Positions 13,245 through 26,180 of a stretch of 64,000 nucleotides of DNA are shown here, piece by piece. Origin of the DNA: Dioscorea cayenensis subsp. rotundata. Lineage: Eukaryota > Streptophyta > Magnoliopsida > Dioscoreales > Dioscoreaceae. The notes beneath the pieces are model-generated. The model worked only from the letters and a program-made list of their open reading frames with translations, was not told where the DNA came from and made no database searches. The stretch covers positions 744,001 through 808,000 of the forward strand of contig NC_052482.1 of NCBI RefSeq assembly GCF_009730915.1, in the 5' to 3' direction. Numbering within the stretch: position 1 is the stretch's first letter; the number at the start of each line of letters is the position of its first letter. Made by a program: the position numbers and the translations under genes.

Positions 13245-16200
13245 TCAAAGTTTTATATCATTGAATGATATACAATGCTTCTTTTTAGGACTTATACTAC
13301 TACTCCTACTAATCCTTAACCCTTCCAAAGCTTTTTGTATCTCCATTGTCATGGCACTATCAACACTCCCTAAAGATATCTTCTTGTGTGACTTCTGCAG
13401 ATGAAGCTTCAAAGAACTGGTACTCAACCCGGCATTCTTCCCACATATCGGGCACACCTTCATTGCCGGCTTTCGATGTTGCCATTCCATCGATACCTTC
13501 CCAAAAAGCCGCTTGTCGAGCTGCAACAGAGCTTTCGCGAACCCGTCGTTTGGTTGCGCTCTCCGGTGAGCTTTCTTTAGCATGTTCCATGCATCTGATA
13601 ATGTGAGTCCCCTGCAACAGAATATAAGAACATTTAGACACTTATCAAATGTTCGGAAAAATGCAACTGGTTGTGTTATTGGATTATTGCATACTTCCTA
13701 AGCATTAAGTATGCGAGCACAACAGTTGCACTTCGGCTTTTCCCTTCAAAGCAATGAACCAGAACTTTTCCACCATGTTGTTCGACGTAATCAATGTAAT
13801 CAGAAACATCGTCAAAGAGATCACTGATTTCTTCATCCTCGTTATCACTTATCTGCAAAGAAATAGGCATCAAGATCGTACATTTTGCGATCTGAGTTCA
13901 TGAAACAAAAGGCGAAGCTCTTACGGAAAAGTTCTTGTACTCAAAATGATCAGGATACTGTGAATCAGATTGTCCAATTTCATGTGAACATAAGCACAGT
14001 ATGTGTGTGATGCCCAAGTGTTGAAGAGTGTGCATGGACCTTGCAGCAAGAGCTCCTCCGATGAAAACATTACCTGTAACAAGAGACGGCCGCTCTGTGT
14101 TTGCAGCATCCGAGATCAAAGCTATCCTCTCAAGAATATGTTCAAGTCGAACCTGAAAAGGCAAAGATCTCCAGTTCAGTTATCGGTATTGAACTAGATA
14201 TAAGATATCAAAGGAATTACCTTTAGTTCATAAGCATCAATGACAGTATTGTTATCAGTCCCCTCGAAAAACCCTGAATTGAAGTTGTTCTCCTGGCACA
14301 ACTTGACAACATCGGACCTAAGCATTTCATTCCATTGCTCGAGTTCCTTGTTCATCTCGGCATCAATCTACAACCAGTATAAAACTCAGATATAAGAGAG
14401 CTAGCATAGCAATGAAAAGTGTGTGTGTATATATATAGATACTATGTTCATTTCATAGTTTATGATAAGGACTTTTAAGTATCCAACCTTGGCAAACTTG
14501 TTGAAATCGCGAAGCTTCATAGTTAACCGGAGACAATGGGATTGCTCTCCTTTACCTTTTGAATACTTAGCACCCCAATTCTCCCGGGAGACCGGAGATG
14601 TGGATTCAGGGCTGTCTCGAGATGCAAAAGGCGAAGGTTTTGAAGTGTTTTTTTGTAAATCGGAATCACTTAAATCCACTTGCACTTCATTGGCAACCCG
14701 TTCCTTATTTTCAGGACATGGAGTGCTGAAACCAATCCCAAGTGAATGCCGAGGAGAATCAGCATCATCCTTCTCTACTTCACCAGAGCTTTTGTTGATT
14801 ATCGATAGGAATACTCTAAAGAGACCATCAAGTTTCTGGTAAAGAGTGAGAAGGAATATATGGAAGCTTTGCAGGTCCCTCAGTGCCGCACGAAATCCCC
14901 CTCGGAACTCATGAACAATGGCTGCCATGTTGGCATTAGAAATTTCGGACACTGCTGGAGTACCCAACTTACCACCAGAAATTTCACTCAATATATTAGC
15001 AGCAAATTCTGAACTGTTCAGTATGAGTTCAACCACCTTGGGATAAACTTCATGATCTTTTGCACGCTTTCCGGCAGGTGGTCGTCGAGGAACCCCGGAA
15101 TCAATAGCCACAATATGAAAATCATCATAAGTCTTTGCATCAGACACCTGAGAGGATAGTTCAGGATTTGGCGAATCCAATCTGCCATTAACAGAGTTTA
15201 CCCTTCTTTCTTTCTGAAGAATTTTGATTATATGTGGTCTGTATCTTCTGGCCGCAGATTTATAGGCTTCGTCCAACACTTCCTCCATATTTACCGACAT
15301 GATTTTATCCACATACAGAAGATTTGCATTGTTACCACGCCAGCCAAGTTGTCGGCAAGGGAGTCTATCCTCATTTCTAAGTATTAGGTCCAGCATCAAG
15401 ACTCTCCCAAGGGCCGCAGCAGTGATTCGAGCTGCTTCAAATGAATCAAATGCAGCTGAGCTCTCCAGGAGTGGTGAACCATGAACATAACTGTAAGAAC
15501 ATGAATAGATTTAATATTGGATTAGATTTCACATTGTTCCTTTGACAACTACTGGATCAACTGATCAAGTGGTGCTCATACTTCATTAAGAAAAGGCATC
15601 GACTTAATTCAAGAGCCTCTAACAACTCAGTGCATGTTACATCCCCGACTTCATCTCCTATTGTAACAGCAGCATCTCGTGCTTTTTCAGTGGCTTCCTT
15701 GATCTGTTGCCATTCTGGGCTGGAATTGTGAATAACTCTACCCTGCAAGAGGCATAGAATGATCAAGAATATATTTTCAAAAGATCATATACAGAATATG
15801 ATCCACAATGGAATCAGTGCACCACCTGAGGTGTTTGAACTCTGAGAAGCTTTGCAAATTCATAACCCAATCGTTCAGATTGTGTTGCCATTCGAGATGA
15901 TGCAATCTTTACAACTGCAGCTGCTTCCTTCAGCATAAGATCATCACTCTCCGGAGCAATAAACAGCGCAAAGAAAACAACACCCCCAGAGTTTACAGTC
16001 ACCTGCATCATTAAAAGGCTTCATTTCTTTAGCTGAAACATAAAACAGTAACCAGCCAATCCCAAAATTTGAATCAAGTTATGCGACGCCATTTCTCAGT
16101 CAGTACCTTATCTAGTCATTAATACCAGAAACAATTTGAAAAAGCAAGTTGGGTTTTAATTATTGAAGGCAAAACACATTCAAGAACACACCTCGAGAGC

Positions 16201-17786
16201 TTTATTCATTTCGTCCTCTGCATGCTCGTTGCTACTATTATGCTCTGTATGATGCAGTGATGAGAGTGCATCCCAGGAAAAGTCATTCGATTCAATGTCC
16301 AGTGTTGCAGCACTTCCCAGCCTTTCCCACAAACTCATGTCTGCAATGTGGTCAGTGGACAAGACAGTGACTGAATCACCATCTCCTTTCCCTGAATCCA
16401 GTCTGCCACTGTAAATCATACATTTCACAATGACACATTAAGTACTTCTCTAGTGAGTCTGCAAGTGAGATAATCGAAATAGCAAACTAATGGATAGACG
16501 GCTTCTCATCTCAGTAAAGGTTGCCAATGTGGTGAACAAAACTTGAAAAAAAAAAGCGCATAATGTAAATTTCAGACATTACAACATGAAAAATCCATTC
16601 AAGTTCTTTTCTAATATACATAAACTGTTAGCATTCAATAGTTACTTCTCTTCACTGAAAACACCACATGAAGAAACAGTTGATGAGTGTTGATTGATTT
16701 CATGCAAAAATCAATCAATTCACATAAACCATAAGTTACAATCTACGCTATAGATATTGAAATACAGGCTCAGAGAATTCCAAAGGCAGGCATAGCTCCA
16801 TATGCCAAGGAAGAGAAAACTAGTATCAAAATAAACACTCTATGTCAAATTGACTAAATAATAAACATTAAAAATTTTGAGAAATCACAGGCATTTAACC
16901 AAAACTATAGTATAAAGCATTATAGCATAAACACAAGCAGTTTTCAACCCACAAACCCAATTACATTCTAAAAGTGACGTTCAAATCCAGTTCAAGGTTT
17001 TGCAATACAATTCTACAAATCTTTCACTCTTCGATAATTCAATTAATGCATTATCCACTCACAATAAACCCCATAACCATCAAATCATACTTAATTCAAA
17101 CTAAGTTCACATACTTCAATCCAATGCAAAAGCTCATACAGAAATGGCAAGGAACACTACAAATCTTTCAACTCTTCAATAAATGTCTAAATTCAATGCA
17201 CATTGAATCATCATGCGCTAAGAAAAACAACAACATAACTATCAAATCACCATAATTTCAAACTAAGTTCACATTGTTCAAAGTTCATACAGAAATAATA
17301 AGCTAAAAAAAAGAAAGAAACAAAAAAGAGATAAATTTTTTCCCTTCAAAACATTTGCATACCTTTCTCGCTCTAATGAAGGCGACGGCGAGAGATCGAA
17401 GGGAATGGCGACATTCTTGGGTGCCCGATGAGGAAATCCAGAGTCCCGGAGCTGGCCGCAGCGCCTACGCACCAGCGCCACCCATCTCTCAAACGCCTGC
17501 CCCGGCGACGTCGCATCCCCCAACAACAACCACGCCACCTTCATCACCAAACTCTATAAATTCAATCAAGATCCAAAAGAAAACCACACCAAATTGATAA
17601 CCAAAAGCACTCACCCTTGAAGACACCCCGGGCTCCTTATCTCCCTCCCTTCCCTACAAAAAGGCGCGACCTTTAGGGTTGTTTTCTTCTCGAAAACCAA
17701 AATTTTAAAGAAAAAAATGGTACCTGAGGAGTTGTGATGAAGGGGGCCGAGTAGGGCTTCTTCTCCCTTCGCTCCTCCAGTTCCAT
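13245..17786 (-). CDS. PHS1: PHS1-like dual-specificity phosphatase
   Basis: Complete 11-exon gene. Exons read back from splice sites: 17786-17724, 17653-17615, 17553-17363, 16408-16192, 16002-15826, 15742-15582, 15490-14488, 14367-14221, 14152-13925, 13852-13695, 13611-13245. Together they give 917 codons, about 916 residues with no frame break, close to the ~930 of Arabidopsis PHS1. The N-terminal part has LLLGDATSPGQAFERWVALV and SGFPHR. The middle 500 or so residues correspond to the kinase-like (actin-fragmin kinase-related) region of the family. The C-terminal phosphatase has VHCFEGKSRSATVVLAYL, the HCxxGxSRS active-site loop. A CPICGKN...H...H zinc-binding-like motif follows, then a basic tail. 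PHS1 is known to act on cortical microtubules and in stress/ABA signalling. The start at 17786 is chosen because the two small first exons keep phase 0 with GT-AG borders. An in-frame ATG at 17897 reads through a (GA)n tract and is less likely. Confidence 0.92.
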
Positions 17787-17846
17787 GAAACGAAGGAGTG
17801 AACCAAAGTAAGAGCTTTCCCACTCCAAACAGTACCTTACCTTCAC

Positions 17847-17877
<31 letters not shown>

Positions 17878-18250
17878 TTTGCTTGCAATGCAATCAAAGA
17901 ACAGTTGAAAACGAACCAAAAGCCTCCTCTTTCTCTCTATCTCTCTCTCGCTCGCTGGCTCTGGTTCTCAGAGATGAGATCTCGCAGCGCCGGAGAGGGT
18001 GAGTACCCTCTTCTCTTCTCTTCGTTTCTCTTCTCTCTTACTCTCTCGCCGGTAATCAGAGAAGAGATCTCGTGGCGGCGACGATGGGCGATCTCCGATC
18101 AGGCATACGAAAACTCGCGGAGATGCGTAACGCCCGCTTATCAGCAAGGATATTAGGAGTCTACGGTTTTCCTCTTGTTACGGAGTGTATTGATGTATGA
18201 ATGAGGTAATAGTTTAAGGATGGTGTTCTGTGAGTTAGTATACCTGCTCT
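17787..18250. promoter_or_regulatory. PHS1 5' flank and leader
   Basis: Holds a long (CT)n/(GA)n tract (about 17851-17873 and 17928-17950), common in plant 5' leaders, followed by a GC-richer part with the 5'-splice-like GAGGGTGAGTACC at about 17995 on the plus strand and CTTATCAGC at about 18137. The 17930-18300 part is kept in a second copy at 34826-35190. The plus-strand ORF at 17905-18156 has no recognisable domain, so I do not call a gene. Confidence 0.5.
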
Positions 18251-18830
18251 ATGAATCATGAATGTGTTTCAAATTTTAACCGGCTTGTGCCAATGAGCTT
18301 AAATTATGTTTCTTCTTCTTCTTCTCCTTATTATTATTATTATTACTTAAAAGCATAAAGTTTCATTTTTCCTCTGCAGCCCCTCTGACATTTACACTTT
18401 TCATCTACTCCCTCAATTTTACACATATTTCTTTAAGGTCTCTGCCGTCACACACGTTAACGAGTTTTTTCTGAAATACCCAAATTGCCCTCTCTCCCAC
18501 CCAATCACATCAGCCTTTTTAGATAAGTAATGGCAGAAATCTCCATTCTCTTTTAGTGTACTTCGTCTTCATCTTCATTCTTTGTGTCTTGTTCTTTTTC
18601 TCCTTGCCGGTGTTCTTCTCCTCATTGTCGTTGTTCTTCTTCTCCTTGTCGGTGTTCTTTTTCTTCTTGTCGTTGTTCTTCTTCTCATTGTCGTCGTTCT
18701 TCTTGTTTGCCTCATTCTTTCTGTTATTCAAGTATGCAACATCTTTATTCAGTTTCGGTTACTTCCTCGTTTGGGCCGGTTTTTTTTTAACATATGAGTT
18801 TGTCCAAGGCTTACGCAGGTGTTAGTCATA
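18251..18830. repeat. MULE block left edge with low-complexity minisatellite
   Basis: A (TTA)n run at about 18330-18347 marks the left junction of the inserted block. From 18570 to 18720 there is a TTCTTCTC/CTTGTCGTTG-type imperfect minisatellite of about 24-30 bp units. It produces KKNDDNEKKNN-like ORFs on minus and serine/cysteine-rich ones on plus. These are sequence-composition ORFs, not genes. Confidence 0.6.
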
Positions 18831-21407
18831 ATGGAGACATTTTGTGTTGTGGCTCATTTCAAAGGCGAAGGATGGCTACTTCAATTCACAGTCCTCACCG
18901 CATGGGAGGTTGTTGTGGCCGAGATATGTGAGCAGTGGTCACTAACACTTCTCGAGTCATTGTGAAGTTTGTGACACCTGACTTATACGGCACGATTTGC
19001 CCAATTGCGTCAGATGCGGGTTTCCAACACATGTGTCACATACACCACACTTACAAGAATAGTATGGTAGACATCATTGTTGAAGAAGTCAGTGGGGCAC
19101 CGGAAGCAACCATTAACAGCTTCGTACCAACATTGTCATTCAACAACATACACCACACTTATAATGTTGTGCGCCGTCGTGCGTATTATCTCTACTTTTT
19201 TTGTGTAGTTATATATGCTTGTGTGTATTACAATATCTTTGATGTGTATTATATGCATGTCATGTGTATAATACGCGTTCTTTTGTGTATTATATTGATT
19301 TCTTATGTTTTAGTTTGTGTTTCCTGTGTATTATTTGTGACTTGTTCCATACCTTATACGTTGGCATCTGCAGGGAGTCAATCTCAGAAAGCCTGAATAC
19401 GGATATGGTTACGTTTTCTCATACAGGTGCACTCAGTATTGCTTCATATTCACAAATATCTGATGGATTGATATTGCAAGTAGGACAATGGTTCGAGAGT
19501 GTGGATAAGTTCAAAGATGCCTTGCGTAGCTATGCCATACGGCACATTTTCGATTCCACATTCATAAAAAAAGACAGGATTCGGTCGATTGTGAGGTGTG
19601 TTTCTCTGTATTACTAGTGGCATGTCTACGCATCTAAAGAGAGGAACGATGAGACGTTCCGAATAAAGACAATGCAAGCGATGCACACTTGCGGTGGGGG
19701 AATCGGTACGACAGTCCACCCGAAAGCCAGTAAGAAATGGGTCGGCGACCATATTATCCAGAGCTGAAGGAACGACCATTGTATCGACCATTCGACATAC
19801 AAAAAGACATCCTTCGAGAACACGGCATGCGATTACTATACAAGCGTGCATGGATGGGTAGGGAGGTCGCTCGGTCCGCCATTCACGGTAGTAAGGTGAG
19901 CATGTACGATTTGTTGTTGTGGTACGTCGATAAGGTGGCGGAGACGAATCTCGGAAGCATTATCACAGTTGAGAAGGACGGGGAACGATTCAAACGCGCT
20001 TTCTTCTATTTTCGTGCTTTTTTGGTTGGTTTTAAAAAAATGTGCAGACCATTGCTATTTGTTGACGGAACTCATTTGTTTGGTAAGTATGACGAGATTC
20101 TATTGGGGGCAATCGGTAAAGACAGGAATGAGGGTATCTTCCACGTGGCATTTGCTATTGTCGACAACGAAACTGATGACAATTAGACCTGATTTCTCGC
20201 CACACTCTATGAGGCAATATACTGTGAAAACGACTACTGTGAAATTATTACTTTCGTATCGGATCGGTCAAAGGGCCTTATAACCTCGATCGCGAGAGTG
20301 TTTCCGCCATTGTTGCATGGTTATTGCCTCCGGCATTTGGAGGCGAACTTTATAAAAACGAACACTAAACTTGGCAAAACATTGTGCGAGCAATGTTGGG
20401 CTATACTTGTAAAAATTGTGTACGCTTACACAGCCAAAAAGTTTGATGATACCATTACCGAACTTGCGATGACATCGCCGGAGGCACACGATTGATTACT
20501 GTACAAATCGGACGTTGATCACTGGGCTAATTATTTATTTAAGAGTATGCGTTGGGGTGAGATGTACTCTAACGTAGTGGACTTATTCAACGCTTGGATC
20601 AAAGAAGCGCGCCACCTACCGGTGACAAGCTTGGTTGACTCAATAAGGTATGTTTTTGTGTGTAATTCTCCGTACTTCTCGTGTATTATATTTTGTTTAG
20701 TGTGAAATCATGGCATTCACGTGTATTACGCTTTATTACCTGTGTAATATCACCTTTTTCTGTGTATTATTCATTGTTTTTGTGTAAACTCATTCAAGAA
20801 CTGTGTATTATATGTATTTTCAGTAAAATCCTTTCTCCACACATGGATTGTATTAAGTGCATATGTATATTCACAGGTTCAAACTTATGAATATAATGGC
20901 TGATAGATGCGCACAAATAAACAGGTGGGATACGCATCTTTATCTGAAGATACACAAAAAGGTTGAACTGACTATTAAAGATAGTAGGTTCATGAGGGTA
21001 GGCCGTTCAACGACTGACATTTACGAAATAGTTGACAATGACAACAATGCTGTCTATCTACGAAACCGGAAGTGTTCTTATAGATAATGGGAAGTTCATG
21101 GGCTCTCATACAAGCATGCATGCACGGCGACCATGCAAACAGAAACGAACGTGCACAGTTACGTGATCGATTACTTCACAGTGGAATGGTACCGCCTTGC
21201 ATATGTTGAACCTATATACTCAATCCTTAACACAGACAAACCAAGTGACGAGCACCGTGAATTGTGAATCCGGTCCCCCATCACCAAAAAACGACCCGGC
21301 CGTTCAAGAAGGAAGAGAACCGAGTCACAAGGATTCGAAATCCGCGAGTTATATTGTAGTCGGTGCCACGAAACTGGCCATAACCGTAGATCATGTAATG
21401 TAGTCAT
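18831..21407 (+). pseudogene. MuDR/MURA-type transposase, degenerate
   Basis: ATG at 18831 begins METFCVVAHFKGEGW. The N-terminal MuDR-type segment continues in another frame from about 18940 (CPIASDAGFQHMCHIHHTYK). An intron-like stretch follows (about 19155-19375). The next segment (FKDALRSYAIRHIFDSTF, then HVYASKERNDETFRIKTM) is the conserved MuDR DNA-binding-type region, broken by a TAG at 19615. The DDE region shows LLFVDGTHLFGKY near 20055 and FVSDRSKGL near 20255. Stops occur at 20184, 20190 and 20492. After a second intron-like stretch (about 20650-20877), a SWIM-type C...HGLSYKHAC zinc motif and a CSRCHETGHNRRSC knuckle end the reading near 21407. In the family this protein cuts and moves the element. 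This copy cannot encode an intact protein as written. Confidence 0.85.
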
Positions 21408-21879
21408 AGCGGAATGAACTATTTTACTTGTGTTTTTGTGTAATATATATGTTCATAAGGTTTTTGGAATGTTTAATATCATATATATGTTTTTGTTTAA
21501 ATATGATGTTCTAAAGAATGGTGTTACTGTCAGAGGGATTTCAACTGTAATGCTTATATCTAACGAATACAAATAATGAGTGTGTTAGTGTTTATTATAC
21601 ATACGTACGTGTCCAATAAATTATGTTTATGTTTGTTGTTAGTCGTTTCTGTGTATTATATTGTTAATTCTGTGTATTATACGATAGGGTTTTTTGCTTT
21701 TTGTGTGACTTCACATTCGCATTTTCCAAATCCTACAAACGTCTAAAAAGTTTGACAGAACACAAGCAAATCCCAAAAAGTTAAAGTTTGACAGTTCACA
21801 AGTAGTTCAAATATATTTAAAGTTCGACAAGACACAAGTGTCATTGGGGTATGACAACATCAGACAGAACCTCCTTCGC
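21408..21879. other. MULE internal spacer
   Basis: No gene seen. Contains three of the TGTGTAATAT/TGTGTATTAT motifs (21437, 21650, 21671) in the sense of the transposase gene, and an AGTTTGACAG/AAGTTCGACA direct repeat at 21748-21830. Confidence 0.5.
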
Positions 21880-22083
21880 GCATTTCACGACGTCGACTTC
21901 AGCGGGCAGCTTCTCGGTGTCTCCCTCAGCGCATTTCACGGCAACGACTTTAGCAGGTGGCTTCTCGGCGTCTCCCTCGTCGCATTTCACGGCGTCGACT
22001 TCAGCGAGTGGCTTCTCGGCGTCTCCCTCGGCGAATTTCACGTCGTCGACTTTAGCGGGTGGCTTCTCGGCGTCTCCCTCGGC
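21880..22083. repeat. Four tandem 51-bp repeats (17-residue coding units)
   Basis: Units start at 21880, 21931, 21982 and 22033, each exactly 51 bp and opening GCATTTCACG (GAATTTCACG in the last). Because 51 is a multiple of 3, all frames stay open. On minus (21841-22041) the unit reads KC.EGDAEKPPAEVDA-like, an acidic/lysine-rich 17-mer. On plus it reads LLGVSL..FHG.DFS-like. The minus reading is the better candidate because it lies downstream of the Ulp1-like gene on the same strand, but it is not proven to be coding. Confidence 0.85.
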
Positions 22084-23230
22084 TTCTTTCGGTTATTCAA
22101 TGCCTGTGCCGCCGGTCTCTTCCATCCCTGCAAGTTTATTAACCACCTGTGCGTGCACATCCGCAGCTTCAATCCTTTTGTATGTCTCCTGCACAGCGTC
22201 ACCGTTATTCCCCCTTCCCCGGCCGGGTCATCTCCCCCTTGGCAATTCACTACGGCAGTGTCCTGGGGTTTTTGCTCAAGGGTGACGTCCTTCGCTGCAT
22301 CTCCCGTTGCAATAACATTCTTCCGTATGCCGTCCGTTGGTATTCACACGACGTATTGAAGCCGTAGGAATGGGACTTCCGCTAGCCGGACATCAAGCGT
22401 TTGGTTGTCCAGAATTTGCTCCATGAAACGGATAAGGAAGACGGCGCAATCTACACTACCGGGTGCTTGTTGCAGGCAGGAACCGACATGCATCATCAAT
22501 AGGTGCTTGAACGGATTTCCGTCTGTGTTAATCTCAATGATGAACTCGAATAGATCACTTTACAACATGAGAAAGACAGATGTTTTGATGCGGGCCGTAT
22601 TGAGGAGATGACATGCGCGTTCATGCGGAAGTGGGACTCGAAGTAATAAGGGTATTTTAGTTATTCGCCGGGAGGTGGAGTTTTTGGGTTTCTTGGGCCT
22701 AGTCTGATGGGAAACGGGCCAACGGACACAAGTCACAAGTTTGCTGATTTCGGCCAATATTCCATCGTTTAGGCCTCGAAAACCCTGATTTTGCTATTTT
22801 TAGTAATAATTGATTTCGCTATTCCTTTGGCTAGAAATCTCTGATTTGTAAGCCGTTTATGGCGTTAGCGTTTATTTTGTTAACTCTTTTATTTCTTGCC
22901 GGTATTTGAAAATTTACCATTTTTGGTATATTTTCGAATTATCTCCGTTTATGGATTATTTTCATATCTTTGATTTTTTTCCTATTTAATGTAAGCCTAT
23001 GGGCGAGAGTATGATGAGTTTTGTAATAGTTATTCTCTTGAGTAATAAAGTTTACTCTCTTTTTTTTTCCAATTTCTGGCTATTGTTGATCAACAGGTTT
23101 TGAAGACTTGTGCTGGGTATTCGTGCGCGAATCAACAGTTCGAGTATACCGCTGTATCACGTTTTTTGCATTAATTTAACAATATTGTATATTAAACACA
23201 AACGAATTGTTGTTCACGAGGAATTGTTGT
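22084..23230. other. MULE internal region, no supported gene
   Basis: Several short ORFs on both strands (22038-22250, 22149-22367, 22405-22611, 22560-22757) show no recognisable domains or linked exons. The minus ones could be 3' exons of the Ulp1-like gene. The 22800-23090 stretch is T-rich and unremarkable. Confidence 0.4.
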
Positions 23231-26180
23231 ATGGATTTAACTTACCATTTCGGTAGCGTCAGCATCGTATGTCGGCGATTGAAGGAAAGAGTAATGCAAA
23301 TATGTCTGCCCTACAATGTCGAGGACAACCAGATGGTAGTGCCCATGAAGGACGATAGGCATAAGAATCAAGTCCGCATTCTTGTGGCCGAAGATGACGT
23401 CGGCCATCATGTATAATGCCTGATCGGCGGCGTATCCCGACTTCCACATTGTAAGAGCCAACAACAAAGTGACAATGACACGCCTCTTATGCGCATTGGA
23501 GTTTGTCAGCAACTCCTCACGCAGCATTAGGACCATGATGGTGACGACATCGTCGAGCTCCTGTTCCTTTCCTTCAAACATGACGAATAGATTATGACAG
23601 GTTGTGAATCCGTACTCGTCCCTCCATATGATAGAACTGCGACATAAACAGAAACACTATCGTCAAAAATTATCTATATATATTACACAGGAAATAAAAA
23701 CAATTACATATGACGAAACTTTTATTATATAGGAATATTTATATGCACGGAAACGGTATATCTAAATTATGTACTTAAGAATTAGGAAGTTATCTATCAA
23801 CACGAGTGTTTAGGTACAAATTAATGGTGACTTTTCAAGTTGTTTCAGCCTTGCGAAGCCGGGGTATGTCTTCTTCCTCGGCATGAAATCATCCATAGTT
23901 GGAATTTGTAACTCAGTGTACGGCAGCGTATCCGACTTATGCTCGTACAGTACGATCACAAGTTTTTCTTTGTCATCCTTTCTGATACGTTTCCCTCCTG
24001 AAAGTGTCCGAAGGAGATTGTCAATGACGTGCATGGCCACAAGAAATATGTCATCCAATTCATCGGACGACTGAGCTAATGGGGGGCTAAGCTTCCATGC
24101 GGGGCTCGCCGATGACCAACCTCTCCTTGTGGCCGTTTTTTTTTTTGCTGTAGTGGAAATATGTTGGTCGATTCCTTGGAGGATTGTGGCTGAGGCGGTG
24201 TACTCTTCTGTGGGCGCCCTCGATGTACGACCACTCCTCATGGGAATTTTCCTTGGCGGGGGCCTCGGTCTTAGTGTCATTTTCGTCGGGGTCCTCTTAA
24301 TTAGGAGTCTTTCAGTGAGACTTTTCACGGGACGACAGCGGGACCGCCATCAGATGCCTCCTGGGCTGTAACTTTTCCTTCCCCAACGGCGAGTGACGAG
24401 TCACCTTCAATCACTTATACACCTTCTAACGCGGCCACCGGTTCCTGCCCCTGGACTTCTGCTGGAGCTTCTGTTGGCACCGCAGGATCCGGGTACTCGG
24501 CCTCAGTCACCGACGCATACCCGACCGAGGACAGGTACATGAAGGAGGCGGAGGGAACTCGTCTTCGTGTCGATTCACTACATCTTCAACCGGTGAGGTC
24601 CGCTCGTCGGGCCCATCCCGCCGAGCATCTTTGGTACCGCAATCATCCATACGGGCGCATACCACATCGAACTCGGTGAGTAGGCGGTGAAGTAAACCAC
24701 ACACATCATCATCATCGCTAGGAGCATCAGCAGCTCTGTCAGGCCTGTCGGTCATCGACTGCGGTCGAGACCTTTTTGGGAGATTGACATCGATGGAATA
24801 GTCCCCACCTCATTTTCTGACAGTTCGCCGGCTTGTCTTCTTTGGATGCTCTTCTCCCTCTTCAGTTGTTGGGCCTGCTTTTTTCTTTGTTGACCTCCTT
24901 GGAGGGGAATGCCGTCGGCCCCTCTTTTTTGAGTCGTACAATTGGGACGACCATACATAACTTTCCTTGGGATTTCCTGTTCCATGCCCAACAAGTGCAA
25001 TTTTCTTGTCATTGGATGGGACAAGAGCATAAAACTTCAAAGGAAGAAAGAGATAAGATGTCAGCCTAACATTATCATAAATTAAACATTGATATTACAC
25101 AGAACAGCATGATATTGCACATAAAGCTAGTAAGTATATTACACACTACTAGAGTATATTACATAGGAAAATACTATATTACACAAAACGTCAAACATTT
25201 AAACAGGAAGTTAATATATTATATAGTAAAGAAGAATATTACACAGTGATAACAACAACAAATTACACAGACAGTATACGGGGTGGTCGATCAACAAATT
25301 AGACAGCTTGAACATTACACAAGATTAAAAGAAACCTCACATCTTTCCCTTTCAGGGATTTTAAAAACGGATTGATTGACAACGCCTTGATGAATGTACT
25401 CTCCCAATAACACAGTATACGGAGTGTCTGACCAACGTGTTGCTTCTTCACGCTTTCGGTCACCTTGTAGAACCAGATAATGAGGGCGATTGAGCACCCT
25501 TTCAGGTATCCGGTGCTGTGGTACTTCCCTTGACAGCGCAACTGCACCTGTGTGGTTATTTTCGGAAGATCGTCCATCAGCCACTTGTGGATGGCATGCG
25601 CCCAGGCGTAGTTGTCGATAGTCTTCAGGTTGCCCGCATACCTGGCGACGAAGGTGGGCGCATTAAGGGAGGTGTTCGGGAAGAAGACGGTGATCATAAA
25701 GAAAACGATCAGGAGCTTTACGAAAGTCTCCTCCGTTCCGGACTTCCCACGAACAAGTCTGAACAGGTTATCCTTGATGGTATCGCGATGCCAGTTGTGC
25801 ATTTTATTCAGATATGCACGCTCAAATTTAGATAAGAGCCCTTCTCCTTCATGTATGAAGGAGACAATCTCTCCCACGCATGGGACGCCCATAACGATGG
25901 CCATGTCCTCGGGCTTGAGCGGGAGCATGCTGTCATCAATCTTGAATCTTTTAGTTCAGCCATTATATATACGGAGCAGTGCGTCCACGACCCCTCTTTA
26001 TTAGACCATGGCTGCCAAGTCTATCATGTGCACAAAAAGGGTCCGGTAGAGTATCTGCCAGTGCGTATTGTTCATCACTTTCTTCAATCCCTCTATCGTC
26101 TCCACGACAGAGGCCAGGTAACACCTAGTATTGACCAGAGTGGTAGCCATTTCTGTAGTCAATTGAAATTACACTAAATG
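23231..26180 (-). pseudogene. Ulp1 (C48) protease-like MULE cargo gene, degenerate
   Basis: Read from high to low coordinates. 25928-25299 is a 209-residue ORF (VMGVPCVGEIVSF, then FFPNTSLNAP and NYAWAHAIHKWL) like the N-terminal plant-transposon domain that precedes Ulp1 in these elements. 25030-24752 and 24755-24507 are basic/acidic linkers. 24328-23810 carries LVIVLYEHKSDTLPY. 23581-23237 is the peptidase-like end with ADLILMPIVLHGHYHLVVLD, matching the (P)xxxxxHWxLxxxD catalytic-His region. The expected Asp-containing strand reads TYLHYSF, and no catalytic Cys was located. Intron-like gaps at about 23640-23800 and 25040-25310 hold ATATTACACA motifs. C48 proteases remove SUMO-like modifiers; captured forms in MULEs have unknown roles. 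Exon joins are not resolved and activity is doubtful. Confidence 0.6.

Noticed and set aside
17905..18156. Plus-strand ORF facing away from PHS1, with a splice-donor-like GGTGAGTACC
   Set aside because: No recognisable domain, no linked exon, and its copy at 34868 has an early stop; kept only as flank sequence.
18519..18825. Lys/Asn/Asp-rich and Ser/Cys-rich ORFs on both strands
   Set aside because: They are translations of one TTCTTCTC-type minisatellite, with no domain or splice support.
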